A stretch of 64,000 nucleotides of DNA from Paracoccaceae bacterium. GTDB taxonomy: Bacteria; Pseudomonadota; Alphaproteobacteria; Rhodobacterales; Rhodobacteraceae. Both the position numbers and the translations under genes were made by a program. The stretch spans positions 2,284,001-2,348,000 of the forward strand of contig CP075370.1 of NCBI GenBank assembly GCA_019454225.1, in the 5' to 3' direction. The stretch's first letter is position 1; every line of letters begins with the position of its first letter. Positions 1-9,007 of the stretch are shown here, in pieces. The notes beneath the pieces were generated by a model. The model worked only from the letters and a program-made list of their open reading frames with translations. It had not been told where the DNA came from and searched no databases.

Positions 1-1
1 C

Positions 2-1090
2 GGCGCGGGCCTTCAGGTCAGCCCCAACGGCGCGGCGGTGCTTCGGGCGCTTGGCCTTGGCCCGGCGCTTGAGACCGCAGGCCTGCGGGCGCAGGCGGTG
101 CGGCTGATTGACGGCCTGTCGGGGTCGCAGGTGCTGCGCCTGGACATCGCCCGCGATCCCGCCGGTCCGGGCTATCACCTGATCCACCGGGCGGACCTGA
201 TCGCCCTGCTGCTGGATGGCGCGCGCGCGGCGGGTGTCGAGCTGCGCCTGCTGCAACGGGTGGACCGCGTGGAGCTTTCGGGTGACCGGCCCCTGCTGGC
301 GATGGCGCAGGGGGCGCAGATGCGGCCTGACCTTCTGATCGGGGCGGATGGCCTGCATTCGCGGGTGCGGGCGGCGCTGAACGGCGGCGTGGCCCCGTTC
401 TTCACCTTCCAGATTGCCTGGCGCGCCACGATCCCCGGCGATCCTGCCGATCCGGCCGAGGCCGAGGTTCACATGGGGCCGGGGCGCCATCTGGTCAGCT
501 ACCCGCTGCGCGGCGGCACCCTGCGCAACATCGTCGCCGTCGAGGAACGCCGCCGCTGGGTCGAGGAGGGCTGGTCGCTGCGCGACGATCCAATGGAACT
601 GCGGCTGGCCTTCGAAGGCTTTGCGCCACGGGTGCGCGGCTGGCTGGACGCGGTTCAGGATGTCTGGCTCTGGGGCCTGTTCCGGCATCCGGTGGCGAAG
701 GCCTGGCACGACGGCGGGCGCGTCGCGATCCTGGGCGATGCCGCGCATCCCACGCTGCCCTTCCTGGCGCAGGGGGCGAACATGGCGCTCGAGGATGCCT
801 GGGTGCTGGCCGATTGTCTTGACCGGCATGACGACCGCGCCAGCGGGCTGGCGGCCTATCAGGCCGCGCGGGCGGCGCGGGTGGCGCGGACGGTTGCCGC
901 CGCCGACGCCAATGCCCGCAACTATCACCTGCGCGCGCCCTGGCGCGGGATCGCGCATCTGGGGCTGCGGGCGGCCGGGGCGATGGCGCCGGGCGCGGTG
1001 CTGGGGCGGTTCGACTGGCTCTATGGCCATGACGTGACGCGGGGCGCGCCTGACCCTCAGGCGTCGAGCCGCACCCAGACCGGCACGTGA
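2..1090 (+). CDS. FAD-dependent aromatic-ring-type monooxygenase, 5' end cut by window
   Basis: The reading frame is already open at base 2, so the true start and the N-terminal GxGxxG FAD motif lie outside the window. The visible part starts with the GAGLQVSPNGAA segment typical of salicylate-hydroxylase/UbiH-type flavoprotein monooxygenases. It also has the DG motif (IGADGLHSRVR) and the GDAAHP motif followed by QGANMALED, which contact FAD. The family hydroxylates aromatic or quinone-like substrates with NAD(P)H and O2; the substrate cannot be read from the sequence. The gene ends inside the 3' end of the convergent exonuclease III gene, with a 34-base overlap. The last ~15 codons look unrelated to the family and are shared with the antisense gene. 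Confidence 0.85.
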   Translation, partial: GAGLQVSPNGAAVLRALGLGPALETAGLRAQAVRLIDGLSGSQVLRLDIARDPAGPGYHLIHRADLIALLLDGARAAGVELRLLQRVDRVELSGDRPLLAMAQGAQMRPDLLIGADGLHSRVRAALNGGVAPFFTFQIAWRATIPGDPADPAEAEVHMGPGRHLVSYPLRGGTLRNIVAVEERRRWVEEGWSLRDDPMELRLAFEGFAPRVRGWLDAVQDVWLWGLFRHPVAKAWHDGGRVAILGDAAHPTLPFLAQGANMALEDAWVLADCLDRHDDRASGLAAYQAARAARVARTVAAADANARNYHLRAPWRGIAHLGLRAAGAMAPGAVLGRFDWLYGHDVTRGAPDPQASSRTQTGT

Positions 1091-1842
1091 TCCGACGGCT
1101 TGTCGCCCGCGCGCACCCCCCGGTCGATCCCGGCATCGGTCATCAGGTCGGCCGCCTGCGGCGACAGCAGCAGATGGTCGATGCGGATGCCGTTGTTCCG
1201 TTCCCAGGCACCGGCCTGGTAGTCCCAGAAGGTGAACAGCCCGGCCGATTCATCCCGCGTCCGTATCGCGTCGGTCAGGCCAAGATGCTGCAGGCGGCGC
1301 AATGCCGCCCGGCTTTCGGGCAGGAACAGCGCATCGTTCGTCCAGGCGTCGGGCCTTGCGGCATCCTCGGGCTGGGGAATCACGTTGTAGTCGCCCGCCA
1401 GAACCAGCGGTTCCTCGGTCGCCAGCAGGTCACGCGCCCGGGCCTGCATCCGCGCCATCCACGCCAGCTTGTAGTCATATTTCGGCCCCGGGGCCGGGTT
1501 GCCGTTGGGCAGGTAGAGCCCGCAGAGGCGGACGGCCCGGTCACCGATCACCGTCGCCTCGATCCACCGCGCCTGTTCGTCGTCCCCGTCGCCCGGCAGG
1601 CCGCGCGTCACATCCTCAAGCGGCAGGCGCGACAGGATCGCCACGCCGTTGAAGGCCTTCTGCCCATGCGTCTCGACCCGGTAGCCCAGCCTCTCGAACA
1701 CTTCGCGCGGGAAATCCTTGTCCTGCGACTTGATCTCCTGCAGGCAGACGGCATCGACATCGGCGCCCTCGTTCGCCAGCCAGCGCGGCAGCGCCTCGAT
1801 CCTGGCCTTGATGCCGTTGATGTTGAACGTCGCGATCTTCAT
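1057..1842 (-). CDS. xthA: Exodeoxyribonuclease III (AP endonuclease)
   Basis: 261 residues, the usual length of the ExoIII/XthA branch of the exonuclease-endonuclease-phosphatase superfamily. It cleaves DNA 5' to abasic sites and has 3'-5' exonuclease activity in base excision repair. All hallmarks are visible: N-terminal KIATFNINGIKAR, metal-binding Glu in LQEIKSQD, GDYNVIPQPEDA, and the C-terminal SDHVPVWV with the catalytic His. The start is the ATG at 1842, which gives the canonical MKIATFN N-terminus; the open frame continues upstream but without family similarity. It converges on the monooxygenase gene and diverges from the gene starting at 1954. Confidence 0.93.
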   Translation of the reverse strand: MKIATFNINGIKARIEALPRWLANEGADVDAVCLQEIKSQDKDFPREVFERLGYRVETHGQKAFNGVAILSRLPLEDVTRGLPGDGDDEQARWIEATVIGDRAVRLCGLYLPNGNPAPGPKYDYKLAWMARMQARARDLLATEEPLVLAGDYNVIPQPEDAARPDAWTNDALFLPESRAALRRLQHLGLTDAIRTRDESAGLFTFWDYQAGAWERNNGIRIDHLLLSPQAADLMTDAGIDRGVRAGDKPSDHVPVWVRLDA

Positions 1843-1953
1843 GACGCCGAGCCTAGCCGCGCGCCGCGCGGAATGCCAGTGCGGGCCGCTGCCAACTTCC
1901 TGCCGCATTGCCCGGCCATCCTTGCCGCGCCTGTTCCAGCCCGGAGACCTGTC

Positions 1954-3501
1954 ATGCGCCGTGTCGTCGCCCCGGTGATCGCCGCCCTTCTTGCCATGCC
2001 CGGCCCCGCCACGGCTGACCTGCGGGATGAGGTGACAGCCCTGATCCGGGCGGGCGACCTGCCGGCCGTCCGCGCCGCGCTGGCGGTGGAGGGCGCCGCG
2101 GACTCGCGCCGCGCCTTCGCGGCCTTCGACACTGCCCACCCCGCGGCCGGCCGGATCAGCGCCGCGCTGCTGGCCGAGACGCCCGACGATCCCGCCGCCC
2201 AGGTCGCGCGGGGCTGGTACCTGCATGCCACCGGCTGGGCGATGCGCGGTCTCGACGTGGCCGAAACGATCCATCCCGAGGCAGGGCGCCAGCTTGCCCT
2301 GCGGCATGGCGAGGCGCTTGAACTGGCCCGCAGCGCCGTCGCGGCTGCCCCCGGCCTGCTGCCGGCCTCCGACCTTCTCATGGCCTCGGCGCTGACCACG
2401 GGGCAGCACCGCGAAAGCCTGCGCGAATTCGCGCGGATCATGGACCTTCACCCGACGCGCCGCAGCCTGATGCACGCGGCCCGGGCCATGTCGCCGGCGT
2501 GGTCCGGCGGGCCGGAAGACTGGCCGGTCACCGCCTGCACCGCCCACGCGGCTCGCATCGCCGATGTTCCCGACTATTCGCCCGAGGTCTGCGTTGTCGA
2601 TCTCGTGTTCGGGGCCGGGTATCACGGGCCCCTGCGCGATGCTGCCGCGCAGTCCCTGCAAGGCCTGGCCCACCCCGTGCTCGACCACGCGCGGCGCGCC
2701 CATGCGCAGGAGTACGCGTTCCATGACCCGCAGGCCGCGATTGCCGTGTTGGAGACCCTGGCGGAACGCGGGCCGCTTGACCTCGAGTCGGCGGCGATGC
2801 TCGACCAGTTGCGCTGGCAGCCCGGAGACCCGTCACCCGGACCGGTGACGCGCCTGTCCCTGTCGACCGAGCTTCCGCGCCTGCGCGAGGCGGTGGATTT
2901 CCACCCGGGCAGCGTGACGCTGGTTGTCCAGCTTGCCGACGCATTGTTCGCCGCGGCCGAGGCGAACGGCACCGTCGCCGACCCGCGCGAGATCGACGCG
3001 ATCTTTTCCACCCTGTTCGACCTCGCGCCCTACGACGGGCAAACCTGGTCGCGCTACGGCCACATGATGCAGCGCACGCTGGACTTCGGAACCGTCACGC
3101 TGGACGAGATCGAGCGCATCCGGAACCACTTCGTCAACGGCGTCGTCCTGACCAACCACGGCTTCGATGCCCTGCGCTCGCTCGAAGGCTACAACCGCCA
3201 TGTCTGGGACGTGCTCGACCGGCGCAACATCGACGCGGTCGACCGGACGGGAACGACAGCCTTCGCCAAGGCCGACTTCGACAGGGCGGTGGTCTGCCCC
3301 ACGGTCCGCGTGATCCGCGTGATGCAGGAAGCCTGCAGCCAGCGCCGCCGCGCCGGCTGTCCGCAGCCGGGTGTCCCGTCGCCCTGGCAACCGCTGCTGG
3401 ACCGCGCGACAGCGCGCGAGGCCTGCGCCTGGGAACGCCGGGCACTGGTCCGGCGGCTTGCCTACACCGCGGTTGATGATCCCGCGCCCGCGGGTGACTA
3501 G
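1954..3501 (+). CDS. Secreted protein of unknown function
   Basis: 515 residues. The ATG at 1954 is preceded by GGAG (1943-1946) and is followed by a plausible signal peptide (MRRVVAPVIAALLAMP, cleavage near ATA-D). The body is mostly helical-looking, with TPR/Sel1-like alternation of Ala and Leu and several AQV/ALE helices. Six or more Cys lie in the last third, three of them in a QEACSQRRRAGCPQP-type segment, which suggests disulfides in the periplasm. I do not recognise a named domain; a DUF4034-like or TPR-like fold is possible but unproven. It is divergent from xthA and ends 3 bases before the convergent IscA-type gene. Confidence 0.7.
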   Translation: MRRVVAPVIAALLAMPGPATADLRDEVTALIRAGDLPAVRAALAVEGAADSRRAFAAFDTAHPAAGRISAALLAETPDDPAAQVARGWYLHATGWAMRGLDVAETIHPEAGRQLALRHGEALELARSAVAAAPGLLPASDLLMASALTTGQHRESLREFARIMDLHPTRRSLMHAARAMSPAWSGGPEDWPVTACTAHAARIADVPDYSPEVCVVDLVFGAGYHGPLRDAAAQSLQGLAHPVLDHARRAHAQEYAFHDPQAAIAVLETLAERGPLDLESAAMLDQLRWQPGDPSPGPVTRLSLSTELPRLREAVDFHPGSVTLVVQLADALFAAAEANGTVADPREIDAIFSTLFDLAPYDGQTWSRYGHMMQRTLDFGTVTLDEIERIRNHFVNGVVLTNHGFDALRSLEGYNRHVWDVLDRRNIDAVDRTGTTAFAKADFDRAVVCPTVRVIRVMQEACSQRRRAGCPQPGVPSPWQPLLDRATAREACAWERRALVRRLAYTAVDDPAPAGD

Positions 3502-3504
3502 ACC

Positions 3505-3837
3505 TCAGATCGAGAACGAGGTGCCACAGCCGCAGGATGCGCTTGCGTTGGGGTTCTGCACCACGAAGCGCGCGCCGATCAGTTCCTCGGTGAAGTCGAT
3601 CACCGCGTTCTGAAGGAAGGGCAGGGACACCGCATCGACCAGCACGCGGCGGCCGTCCTTTTCCAGGATCAGGTCGTCCTCGGCCGGGTCGTCCAGCCGG
3701 ATGTCATACTGAAAGCCCGAGCAGCCGCCACCCTCGACCGCGACGCGCAGTGCGCGGTCCTCGCCGGTCATGTCGGCGATCTCGGCCAGGCGGGCAAAGG
3801 CGCGGTCGGTGACACGGGGGGGAAGGGTCAGGTCCAT
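3505..3837 (-). CDS. HesB/IscA/ErpA-family iron-sulfur carrier protein
   Basis: 110 residues with the three invariant cysteines of A-type carriers: one in GGGCSGFQY and two in the C-terminal SCGCGTSF. These proteins accept [2Fe-2S]/[4Fe-4S] clusters from the scaffold and hand them to apo-enzymes in the cytosol. The ATG at 3837 is chosen because AGGA lies about 9 bases upstream; the ATG at 3846 would place the same AGGA directly against the start codon. No other isc/suf gene is adjacent. Whether it is the ErpA or IscA orthologue cannot be decided without a tree. It is divergent from dgt across a 73-base gap. Confidence 0.9.
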   Translation of the reverse strand: MDLTLPPRVTDRAFARLAEIADMTGEDRALRVAVEGGGCSGFQYDIRLDDPAEDDLILEKDGRRVLVDAVSLPFLQNAVIDFTEELIGARFVVQNPNASASCGCGTSFSI

Positions 3838-3844
3838 CAGCGCC

Positions 3845-3858
3845 ATTCCTGTAGGAAT
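3845..3858. promoter_or_regulatory. Small perfect inverted repeat over the IscA-type gene leader
   Basis: ATTCC-TGTA-GGAAT, perfect 5-base arms with a 4-base centre, lies in the short divergent gap between the IscA-type gene and dgt and covers the ribosome binding site of the former. It could be an operator or a small hairpin at the translation start. No known regulator is assigned. Confidence 0.25.
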
Positions 3859-3910
3859 TCCGTCACGCGGCGAATATAGGACCTGCGAGACCCCGCAACA
3901 AGAAGCCGCC

Positions 3911-5074
3911 ATGTCCGCCCCCTATGCCTGTCCTCCCGACGCCTCGCGCGGGCGCCGCTGGCCCGAGAAGATGTCCACCTTCCGCTCGCCGTTCCAGCGC
4001 GACCGCGACCGGGTGATCCATTCCTCTGCCTTCCGGCGGCTCAAGCACAAGACGCAGGTCTTTGTGGAACATGAGGGCGATTATTATCGCACGCGCCTGA
4101 CCCATTCGATCGAGGTGGCGCAGGTGGCGCGCACCATCGCCGGGGTGCTGGGGCTGAACACCGATCTGGCCGAGGCCGTGGCGCTGGCCCATGACCTTGG
4201 CCATACCCCCTTCGGCCACACCGGCGAGGATGCGCTGGGCGCGCTGATGGCGCCCTATGGCGGGTTCGACCACAACGCGCAGGCGCTGCGCATCGTCACG
4301 CGGCTGGAACGGCACTATGCCGATTTCGACGGCCTGAACCTGACGTGGGAGGCGCTGGAGGGTATCGCCAAGCACAACGGGCCGGTGACGGGGCCGTTTG
4401 CCGATGCGAGGCACGCGGGCCCGCTGCCCTACGCGCTGGCCGAGGTGAATGCCGACTGGGACCTGGAACTGCACAGCTTTGCCAGTGCCGAGGCACAGGT
4501 GGCGGCGATCGCGGATGACGTGGCCTATTCCCACCACGACCTGCACGACGGGTTGCGGTCGGGCCTGTTCGACGAGGCCGACCTGATGGACCTGCCGGTG
4601 ACCGGCCCGGCCTTCGAGGAGGTGGACCGGATCTATCCGGGGCTTGACCGGATGCGGCGGCGGCATGAGGCGCTGCGGCGGGTGTTCGGGCGGATGGTCG
4701 AGGATGTGATCGCCGTGGCGCGGGTCCGGCTGGACGCGGCGCAGCCGCAGTCGGTCGAGGAGATCCGGGCGATGGAGGGGACGGTGATCCGGTTTTCAAA
4801 GCCGCTCTATCAGGAACTCAAGGCGGTCCGGTCGTTCCTGTTCCACCGGATGTATCGCGCCGAGCCGGTGATGCGGGAACGGGCGCGGGTGACGGCGGTG
4901 ATCAACGACCTGTTCCCGCTGTTCATGGCGGACCCCGGGCTGCTGCCCCCCGAATGGCGGGCCGATATCGCGGCGGTCGATGGCGAGACGGCGCTGGCCC
5001 GGATCGTGGCGGACTATGTGTCGGGGATGACGGACCGGTTTGCCCTGCAGGAACACGGGCGGCTGTGCGGATAG
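3911..5074 (+). CDS. dgt: Deoxyguanosinetriphosphate triphosphohydrolase-like protein
   Basis: 387 residues, the length of the type-2 (short) dGTPase group. These HD-domain enzymes split dNTPs into deoxynucleoside and tripolyphosphate and help balance nucleotide pools. The HD-domain ligands are visible: His in LTHSIEVAQVAR and the HD pair at residues 94-95 in AHDLGHTPFGHTGED. The start at 3911 gives MSAPYACPPDASRGRRWPE, matching the family N-terminus; in-frame sequence upstream to 3770 overlaps the divergent IscA-type gene and is rejected. The gene is followed 1 base after the stop by the 72-bp repeat module. Confidence 0.92.
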   Translation: MSAPYACPPDASRGRRWPEKMSTFRSPFQRDRDRVIHSSAFRRLKHKTQVFVEHEGDYYRTRLTHSIEVAQVARTIAGVLGLNTDLAEAVALAHDLGHTPFGHTGEDALGALMAPYGGFDHNAQALRIVTRLERHYADFDGLNLTWEALEGIAKHNGPVTGPFADARHAGPLPYALAEVNADWDLELHSFASAEAQVAAIADDVAYSHHDLHDGLRSGLFDEADLMDLPVTGPAFEEVDRIYPGLDRMRRRHEALRRVFGRMVEDVIAVARVRLDAAQPQSVEEIRAMEGTVIRFSKPLYQELKAVRSFLFHRMYRAEPVMRERARVTAVINDLFPLFMADPGLLPPEWRADIAAVDGETALARIVADYVSGMTDRFALQEHGRLCG

Positions 5075-5075
5075 C

Positions 5076-5147
5076 GTCCCACGGTGGGACATTTTTCGGA
5101 CCCAGTGATTTCAATGGGTTGGGGTGGGCGCCTTAACCCTTTGTCAA
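5076..5147 (+). repeat. 72-bp intergenic module, copy A (palindrome + 11-mer + CtrA-like box)
   Basis: Parts in order: perfect 15-base palindrome GTCCCAC-G-GTGGGAC (5076-5090); 20 unconserved bases; the 11-mer TCAATGGGTTG (5111-5121); 11 unconserved bases; TTAA-N7-TCAA (5133-5147), one mismatch from the CtrA consensus TTAA-N7-TTAA. The same parts with the same spacing occur at 54080-54151. It starts one base after the dgt stop and lies about 300 bases before pepN. Function unknown: dispersed repeat, promoter of a small RNA, or bidirectional regulatory element. Confidence 0.6.
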
Positions 5148-5451
5148 GAATTCCCGGTCCTTGCGGCGGCCATGCCGAGCCGATGGCCGTTCGCGGTTGA
5201 CCCTGTGCCTGCTGTCGGCCTGCTGGTCCCCGGCAGGCGGTATCGGCGCGGTGCCGGAACACCTGGTCGATGCTTCGGCATTGCGGGCGCGCGGTGAATT
5301 CGCAGGGATCATCGCGAACGAACCCGAACCCGAAGCGAAAGCGGCGGTGCCGGGTGCCCGCCCACCGCAGCCATCGGGTGCCGAGGACCGTTGGCCTCGG
5401 GTCCGGGGGCGGCTATCTGTGGGCGACGAGACGACGCCCCGAGAGGTTCCC
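5148..5451. other. Gene-free stretch before pepN
   Basis: About 300 bases between the repeat module and the pepN start. The pepN frame is open back to 5161, but that extension is Arg/Pro/Ala-rich, lacks M1-family similarity and has no good ribosome binding site. No small gene with a convincing start, composition and ribosome site was seen on either strand. It probably holds the pepN leader and promoter; a small RNA starting downstream of the CtrA-like box is possible. Confidence 0.5.
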
Positions 5452-8016
5452 ATGCCCGACACGTTCCACGACCGCGACCCCGTTCACCTGTCCGACTACC
5501 GGCCGTTTCCCTATCCGGTCACCGGGGTCGACCTGGCCTTCCGGCTTGCACCCCGGGGCACGCGGGTGGGCGCGCGGATCGGGTTCGGTGCGGGGCAGGG
5601 CGACCTGCGGCTGGACGGCGAGGGGCCGCGGCTTCTGTCGCTGCGGCTGGACGGGCGGGAGGTGGCGATCACGCCCGATGCGACGGGCCTGACCCTTCCG
5701 GCGGCGATGCTGCCCGGGGGGCCCTTCGTGATCGAGACCGAGGTCGAGATCGACCCCGTGGACAACACCGCGCTGGAAGGGCTTTACATGTCGAACGGCA
5801 TGTACTGCACGCAATGCGAGGCCGAGGGGTTCCGCCGCATCACCTATTACCCCGACCGGCCCGACGTGATGGCGCCGTTCCGCGTGCGCATCGACGCCGA
5901 CCTGCCGGTGCTGCTGTCGAACGGCAATCCGGTGGCGTCCGGTCCGGGCTGGGCCGAATGGCACGACCCCTGGCCCAAGCCCGCCTATCTGTTCGCGCTG
6001 GTGGCGGGCGACCTGCTGGCGCATCGGGGGGCGTTCACCACCGCCTCGGGGCGGCAGGTGGACCTGAACATCTGGGTGCGCCCGGGGGATGAGGGGCGCT
6101 GCGCCTATGCGATGGACAGCCTGATCCGGTCGATGCGCTGGGACGAGACGGCCTATGGCCGCGAATACGATCTGGACGTGTTCAACATCGTCGCGGTGGA
6201 CGACTTCAACATGGGGGCGATGGAGAACAAGGGGCTGAACATCTTCAACTCCAAGTATGTGCTGGCCCTGCCCGAGACCGCGACCGACGAGGATTTCGCG
6301 CGGATCGAGGCGATCGTGGCGCATGAGTATTTCCACAACTGGACGGGCAACCGGATCACCTGCCGCGACTGGTTCCAGCTGTGCCTGAAGGAGGGGCTGA
6401 CGGTGTTCCGCGACCAGCAGTTCACCGGCGACATGCGGTCTGCCGCGGTGAAGCGGATCGAGGATGTGCTGACGCTCCGCGCGCGGCAGTTCCGTGAGGA
6501 CGGGGGGCCGCTGGCGCATCCGGTCCGGCCCGATTCCTATATCGAGATCAACAACTTCTACACCGCGACAGTGTATGAGAAGGGCGCCGAGGTGATCGGC
6601 ATGCTGAAGCGGCTGGTGGGCGAGGACGGGTATCGCCGGGCGCTTGACCTGTACTTCGACCGGCATGACGGGCAGGCCTGCACCATCGAGGACTGGCTGC
6701 GCGTGTTCGAGGATGCCACCGGGCGCGACCTGACGCAGTTCGGGCTGTGGTACACGCAGGCAGGCACGCCGCGGCTGCATGTAACCGAGGACTGGCAGCC
6801 TGCCGGATCGGGCGGCCGCTATGTGCTGACCTTCCGGCAGGAGAACCCGCCGACCCCCGGCCAGCCGCGCAAGGACCCGAAGGTGATCCCGGTGGCGGTG
6901 GGCCTGCTGAACCCGAACGGCGACGAGGTCTTGCCGACCACGCTGTGCGAGGTGACCGAGGCCGAACAGTCGTTCGTGTTCGACGGGCTGGCGGCGCGGC
7001 CGATCCCGTCGATCCTGCGGGGGTTCTCGGCGCCGGTGATCCTGGACCGGGAGGTCGGCGCCGAGGAGCGCGCCTTCCTGCTGGCACATGACACCGACCC
7101 GTTCAACAAGTGGGAGGCGGGGCGCGCGCTGGCCAAGGAGGTGCTGGCGCGCATGGTGACCGAAGGTGCGGCGCCGGGGCCGGGCTGGCTGGATGCGCTG
7201 GCCGCCGTGGCCTTTGACGAGGGGCTGGACCCCGCGTTCCGCGCCCTGGCGCTGCGGTTGCCCGGCGACGACGACATGGCGCAGACGCTGCATGACGCGG
7301 GGCATGTGCCGGACCCGGCGGCGATCCGCGCCGTGCGGCTGCGGGCGGCGCAGGCCGTGGCGGGGCGGCTGGCGGCGGGGCTGCCCGGCCTGATCGAGGG
7401 GCTGCGCGAGCCCGGGCCCTTTACCCCCGGCGCGGCCGGGGCGGGTCGGCGGGCGCTGCGGCTGGCGGCCCTGGGGTTCCAGGCGCGGCTGGACGGCGGT
7501 GCGGCTGCGGCGGCGGCCTTCCGCGCGGCGAACAACATGACCGAACAGCAGGGCACGCTGTCGATCCTGCTGGAGATCGGCCGGGGGCAGGAGGAACTGG
7601 GCCTGTTCGAGGCGCGGTGGCGGGGCGACCGGCTGGTGATGGACAAGTGGTTTGCCCTGCAGGTGATCCACGCGGGACCGGGCGACACGGCCGCGACAAT
7701 CGCGCGGCTGACGGCGCGGCCCGATTTCGACTGGAAGAACCCCAACCGGTTCCGGTCGGTGATCGGCGCGGTGACCGGCAACCATGCGGGATTCCACGAG
7801 GCGGGCGGGGCGGCCTATCGGGCGGTGGCCGACTGGCTGATCCGTCTGGACCCGGTGAACCCGCAGACGGCGGCGCGGATGTCGACGGCGTTCGAGACCT
7901 GGGCGCGCTATGACGCGGACCGCCAGGCGCTGATCCGGGGCGAATTGCAGCGGATGCTGGCCAGTCCCGGGGTCAGCCGCGATCTGGCGGAAATGGCGGG
8001 GCGGATGCTGGGATGA
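5452..8016 (+). CDS. pepN: Aminopeptidase N (M1 family)
   Basis: 854 residues, close to other proteobacterial PepN proteins (~870). It is a cytosolic zinc aminopeptidase that trims N-terminal residues from peptides. The exopeptidase signature GAMEN follows DDFNM around residue 255. The zinc site HEYFHNW has H291, E292 and H295, with the third ligand E314 in LKEGLTVF, exactly the HEXXH-X18-E spacing. The ATG at 5452 gives MPDTFHDRDPVHLSDYRPF, the family-typical start leading into the N-terminal saddle domain. The stop overlaps the next gene's ATG (ATGA), so the downstream SDR is probably translated from the same mRNA. Confidence 0.95.
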   Translation: MPDTFHDRDPVHLSDYRPFPYPVTGVDLAFRLAPRGTRVGARIGFGAGQGDLRLDGEGPRLLSLRLDGREVAITPDATGLTLPAAMLPGGPFVIETEVEIDPVDNTALEGLYMSNGMYCTQCEAEGFRRITYYPDRPDVMAPFRVRIDADLPVLLSNGNPVASGPGWAEWHDPWPKPAYLFALVAGDLLAHRGAFTTASGRQVDLNIWVRPGDEGRCAYAMDSLIRSMRWDETAYGREYDLDVFNIVAVDDFNMGAMENKGLNIFNSKYVLALPETATDEDFARIEAIVAHEYFHNWTGNRITCRDWFQLCLKEGLTVFRDQQFTGDMRSAAVKRIEDVLTLRARQFREDGGPLAHPVRPDSYIEINNFYTATVYEKGAEVIGMLKRLVGEDGYRRALDLYFDRHDGQACTIEDWLRVFEDATGRDLTQFGLWYTQAGTPRLHVTEDWQPAGSGGRYVLTFRQENPPTPGQPRKDPKVIPVAVGLLNPNGDEVLPTTLCEVTEAEQSFVFDGLAARPIPSILRGFSAPVILDREVGAEERAFLLAHDTDPFNKWEAGRALAKEVLARMVTEGAAPGPGWLDALAAVAFDEGLDPAFRALALRLPGDDDMAQTLHDAGHVPDPAAIRAVRLRAAQAVAGRLAAGLPGLIEGLREPGPFTPGAAGAGRRALRLAALGFQARLDGGAAAAAAFRAANNMTEQQGTLSILLEIGRGQEELGLFEARWRGDRLVMDKWFALQVIHAGPGDTAATIARLTARPDFDWKNPNRFRSVIGAVTGNHAGFHEAGGAAYRAVADWLIRLDPVNPQTAARMSTAFETWARYDADRQALIRGELQRMLASPGVSRDLAEMAGRMLG

Positions 8017-8756
8017 GACGGGTCGTCCTGATCACGGGCGCGTCGTCGGGCATCGGCGCGGGGGCGGCGCGGCTGCTGGCCGGGCGCGGCTGGGATGTCG
8101 CGCTGCATTACGGCGGCAACCGCGCCGGGGCCGAGGCCGTGGCCGCCGATTGCGGCGCGGTGGGCGCCCGCACGGTGCTGCTGCCCGCAGACCTGGGCGA
8201 TCCGGCCGCGGTCGAGACCCTGTTCTCGGGCTTCGACGCGGCCTTTCCCCGGCTTGACGCCATGGTGGTGAACGCGGGGATCGTGGACGTTCCCGCCCGG
8301 GTGACCGAGATGTCGGCGGCGCGCCTGGTGCGGATGTTCACGGTGAACACGGTGTCGGCGATCCTGTGCGCGGGGCAGGCGGGGCGGCGCCTGTCGACGG
8401 CGGCGGGCGGGCCGGGCGGGGCGATTGTGCTTGTGTCCTCGGTCGCGGTCCGGCTGGGGAGCGGCGGGCAATATGCCGACTATGCGGCGTCGAAGGCCGC
8501 GCTCGACACGCTGGCCAAGGGCATGTCGGACGAGATGGCGCCGGAGGGCGTGCGCGTCGTGTCGTTGCGCCCGGGCGTGATCGACACCGAAATCCATGCC
8601 AAGGGCGGCAACCCCGACCGTGCGGCGCGGCTGGCATCCGCGATCCCGATGCGGCGGCCGGGCAGGGTGGACGAGGTGGCCGAGGCGATCCGCTGGCTGG
8701 TCGAGGATGCGACCTATGTGACCGGGACCACGATCGAGGTCACCGGCGGGCGCTGA
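8013..8756 (+). CDS. SDR-family oxidoreductase
   Basis: 247 residues, classical short-chain dehydrogenase/reductase. The NAD(P) motif TGASSGIG is at residues ~7-14, NAG follows the fourth strand, the catalytic Ser is in LVSSVA, and the catalytic Tyr-Lys is in YADYAASK. The end TGTTIEVTGG matches glucose-dehydrogenase/FabG-like members. It is translationally coupled to pepN (4-base ATGA overlap), which says little about its substrate. All catalytic residues are intact, unlike the second SDR in this window (31621-32316). The substrate is unknown. Confidence 0.88.
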   Translation: MRRVVLITGASSGIGAGAARLLAGRGWDVALHYGGNRAGAEAVAADCGAVGARTVLLPADLGDPAAVETLFSGFDAAFPRLDAMVVNAGIVDVPARVTEMSAARLVRMFTVNTVSAILCAGQAGRRLSTAAGGPGGAIVLVSSVAVRLGSGGQYADYAASKAALDTLAKGMSDEMAPEGVRVVSLRPGVIDTEIHAKGGNPDRAARLASAIPMRRPGRVDEVAEAIRWLVEDATYVTGTTIEVTGGR

Positions 8757-8778
8757 GACCGCGCGGCGCGACGGCCGG

Positions 8779-8975
8779 TCAGCGGCCGTGGACGCGGCCG
8801 TCGCGGTTGTCCATGTGGCAGCAGTTCCCGGGGGCTGGCCTGTGCGGCACCTGCCGCCATGCGCCGCCGCCTTCGGCAGGACAAGCGCCTGCGCGACGAT
8901 CAGGACGGCGATCTTCGTCGTCCCGAGCCCCGTGAACCGGCGGACCGGGTGCAGGCGGTGCCGATGCAGCGTCAT
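8779..8975 (-). pseudogene. Possible small secreted protein gene with a frameshift
   Basis: From an ATG at 8975 the minus strand encodes a basic N-terminus and a hydrophobic segment ending KAAAHGG, which looks like a signal peptide. The frame then runs on without stop, antisense to the SDR gene. At a C5G3 run near 8827-8834 one extra C would switch to a frame reading GNCCHMDNRDGRVHGR and then stop at 8779. The second frame is compact and Cys/His-rich, as expected of a small secreted protein. This may be a frameshifted gene, a sequencing error, or chance. No known family is assigned. Confidence 0.25.
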
Positions 8976-9007
8976 GCCGACGTCACCGGGGCGTGGTTTC
9001 TGGCGGC

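Noticed and set aside
1087-1953. Upstream extension of the secreted unknown protein through the xthA region
   Set aside because: Antisense to conserved xthA; the ATG at 1954 has a ribosome site and a signal peptide.
5161-5451. N-terminal extension of PepN by 97 residues
   Set aside because: Arg/Pro-rich, not M1-like, and the ATG at 5452 already gives the family-typical start.
5413-7797. Open frame of 794 codons antisense to pepN
   Set aside because: Antisense to intact pepN, low-complexity composition, no ribosome site.
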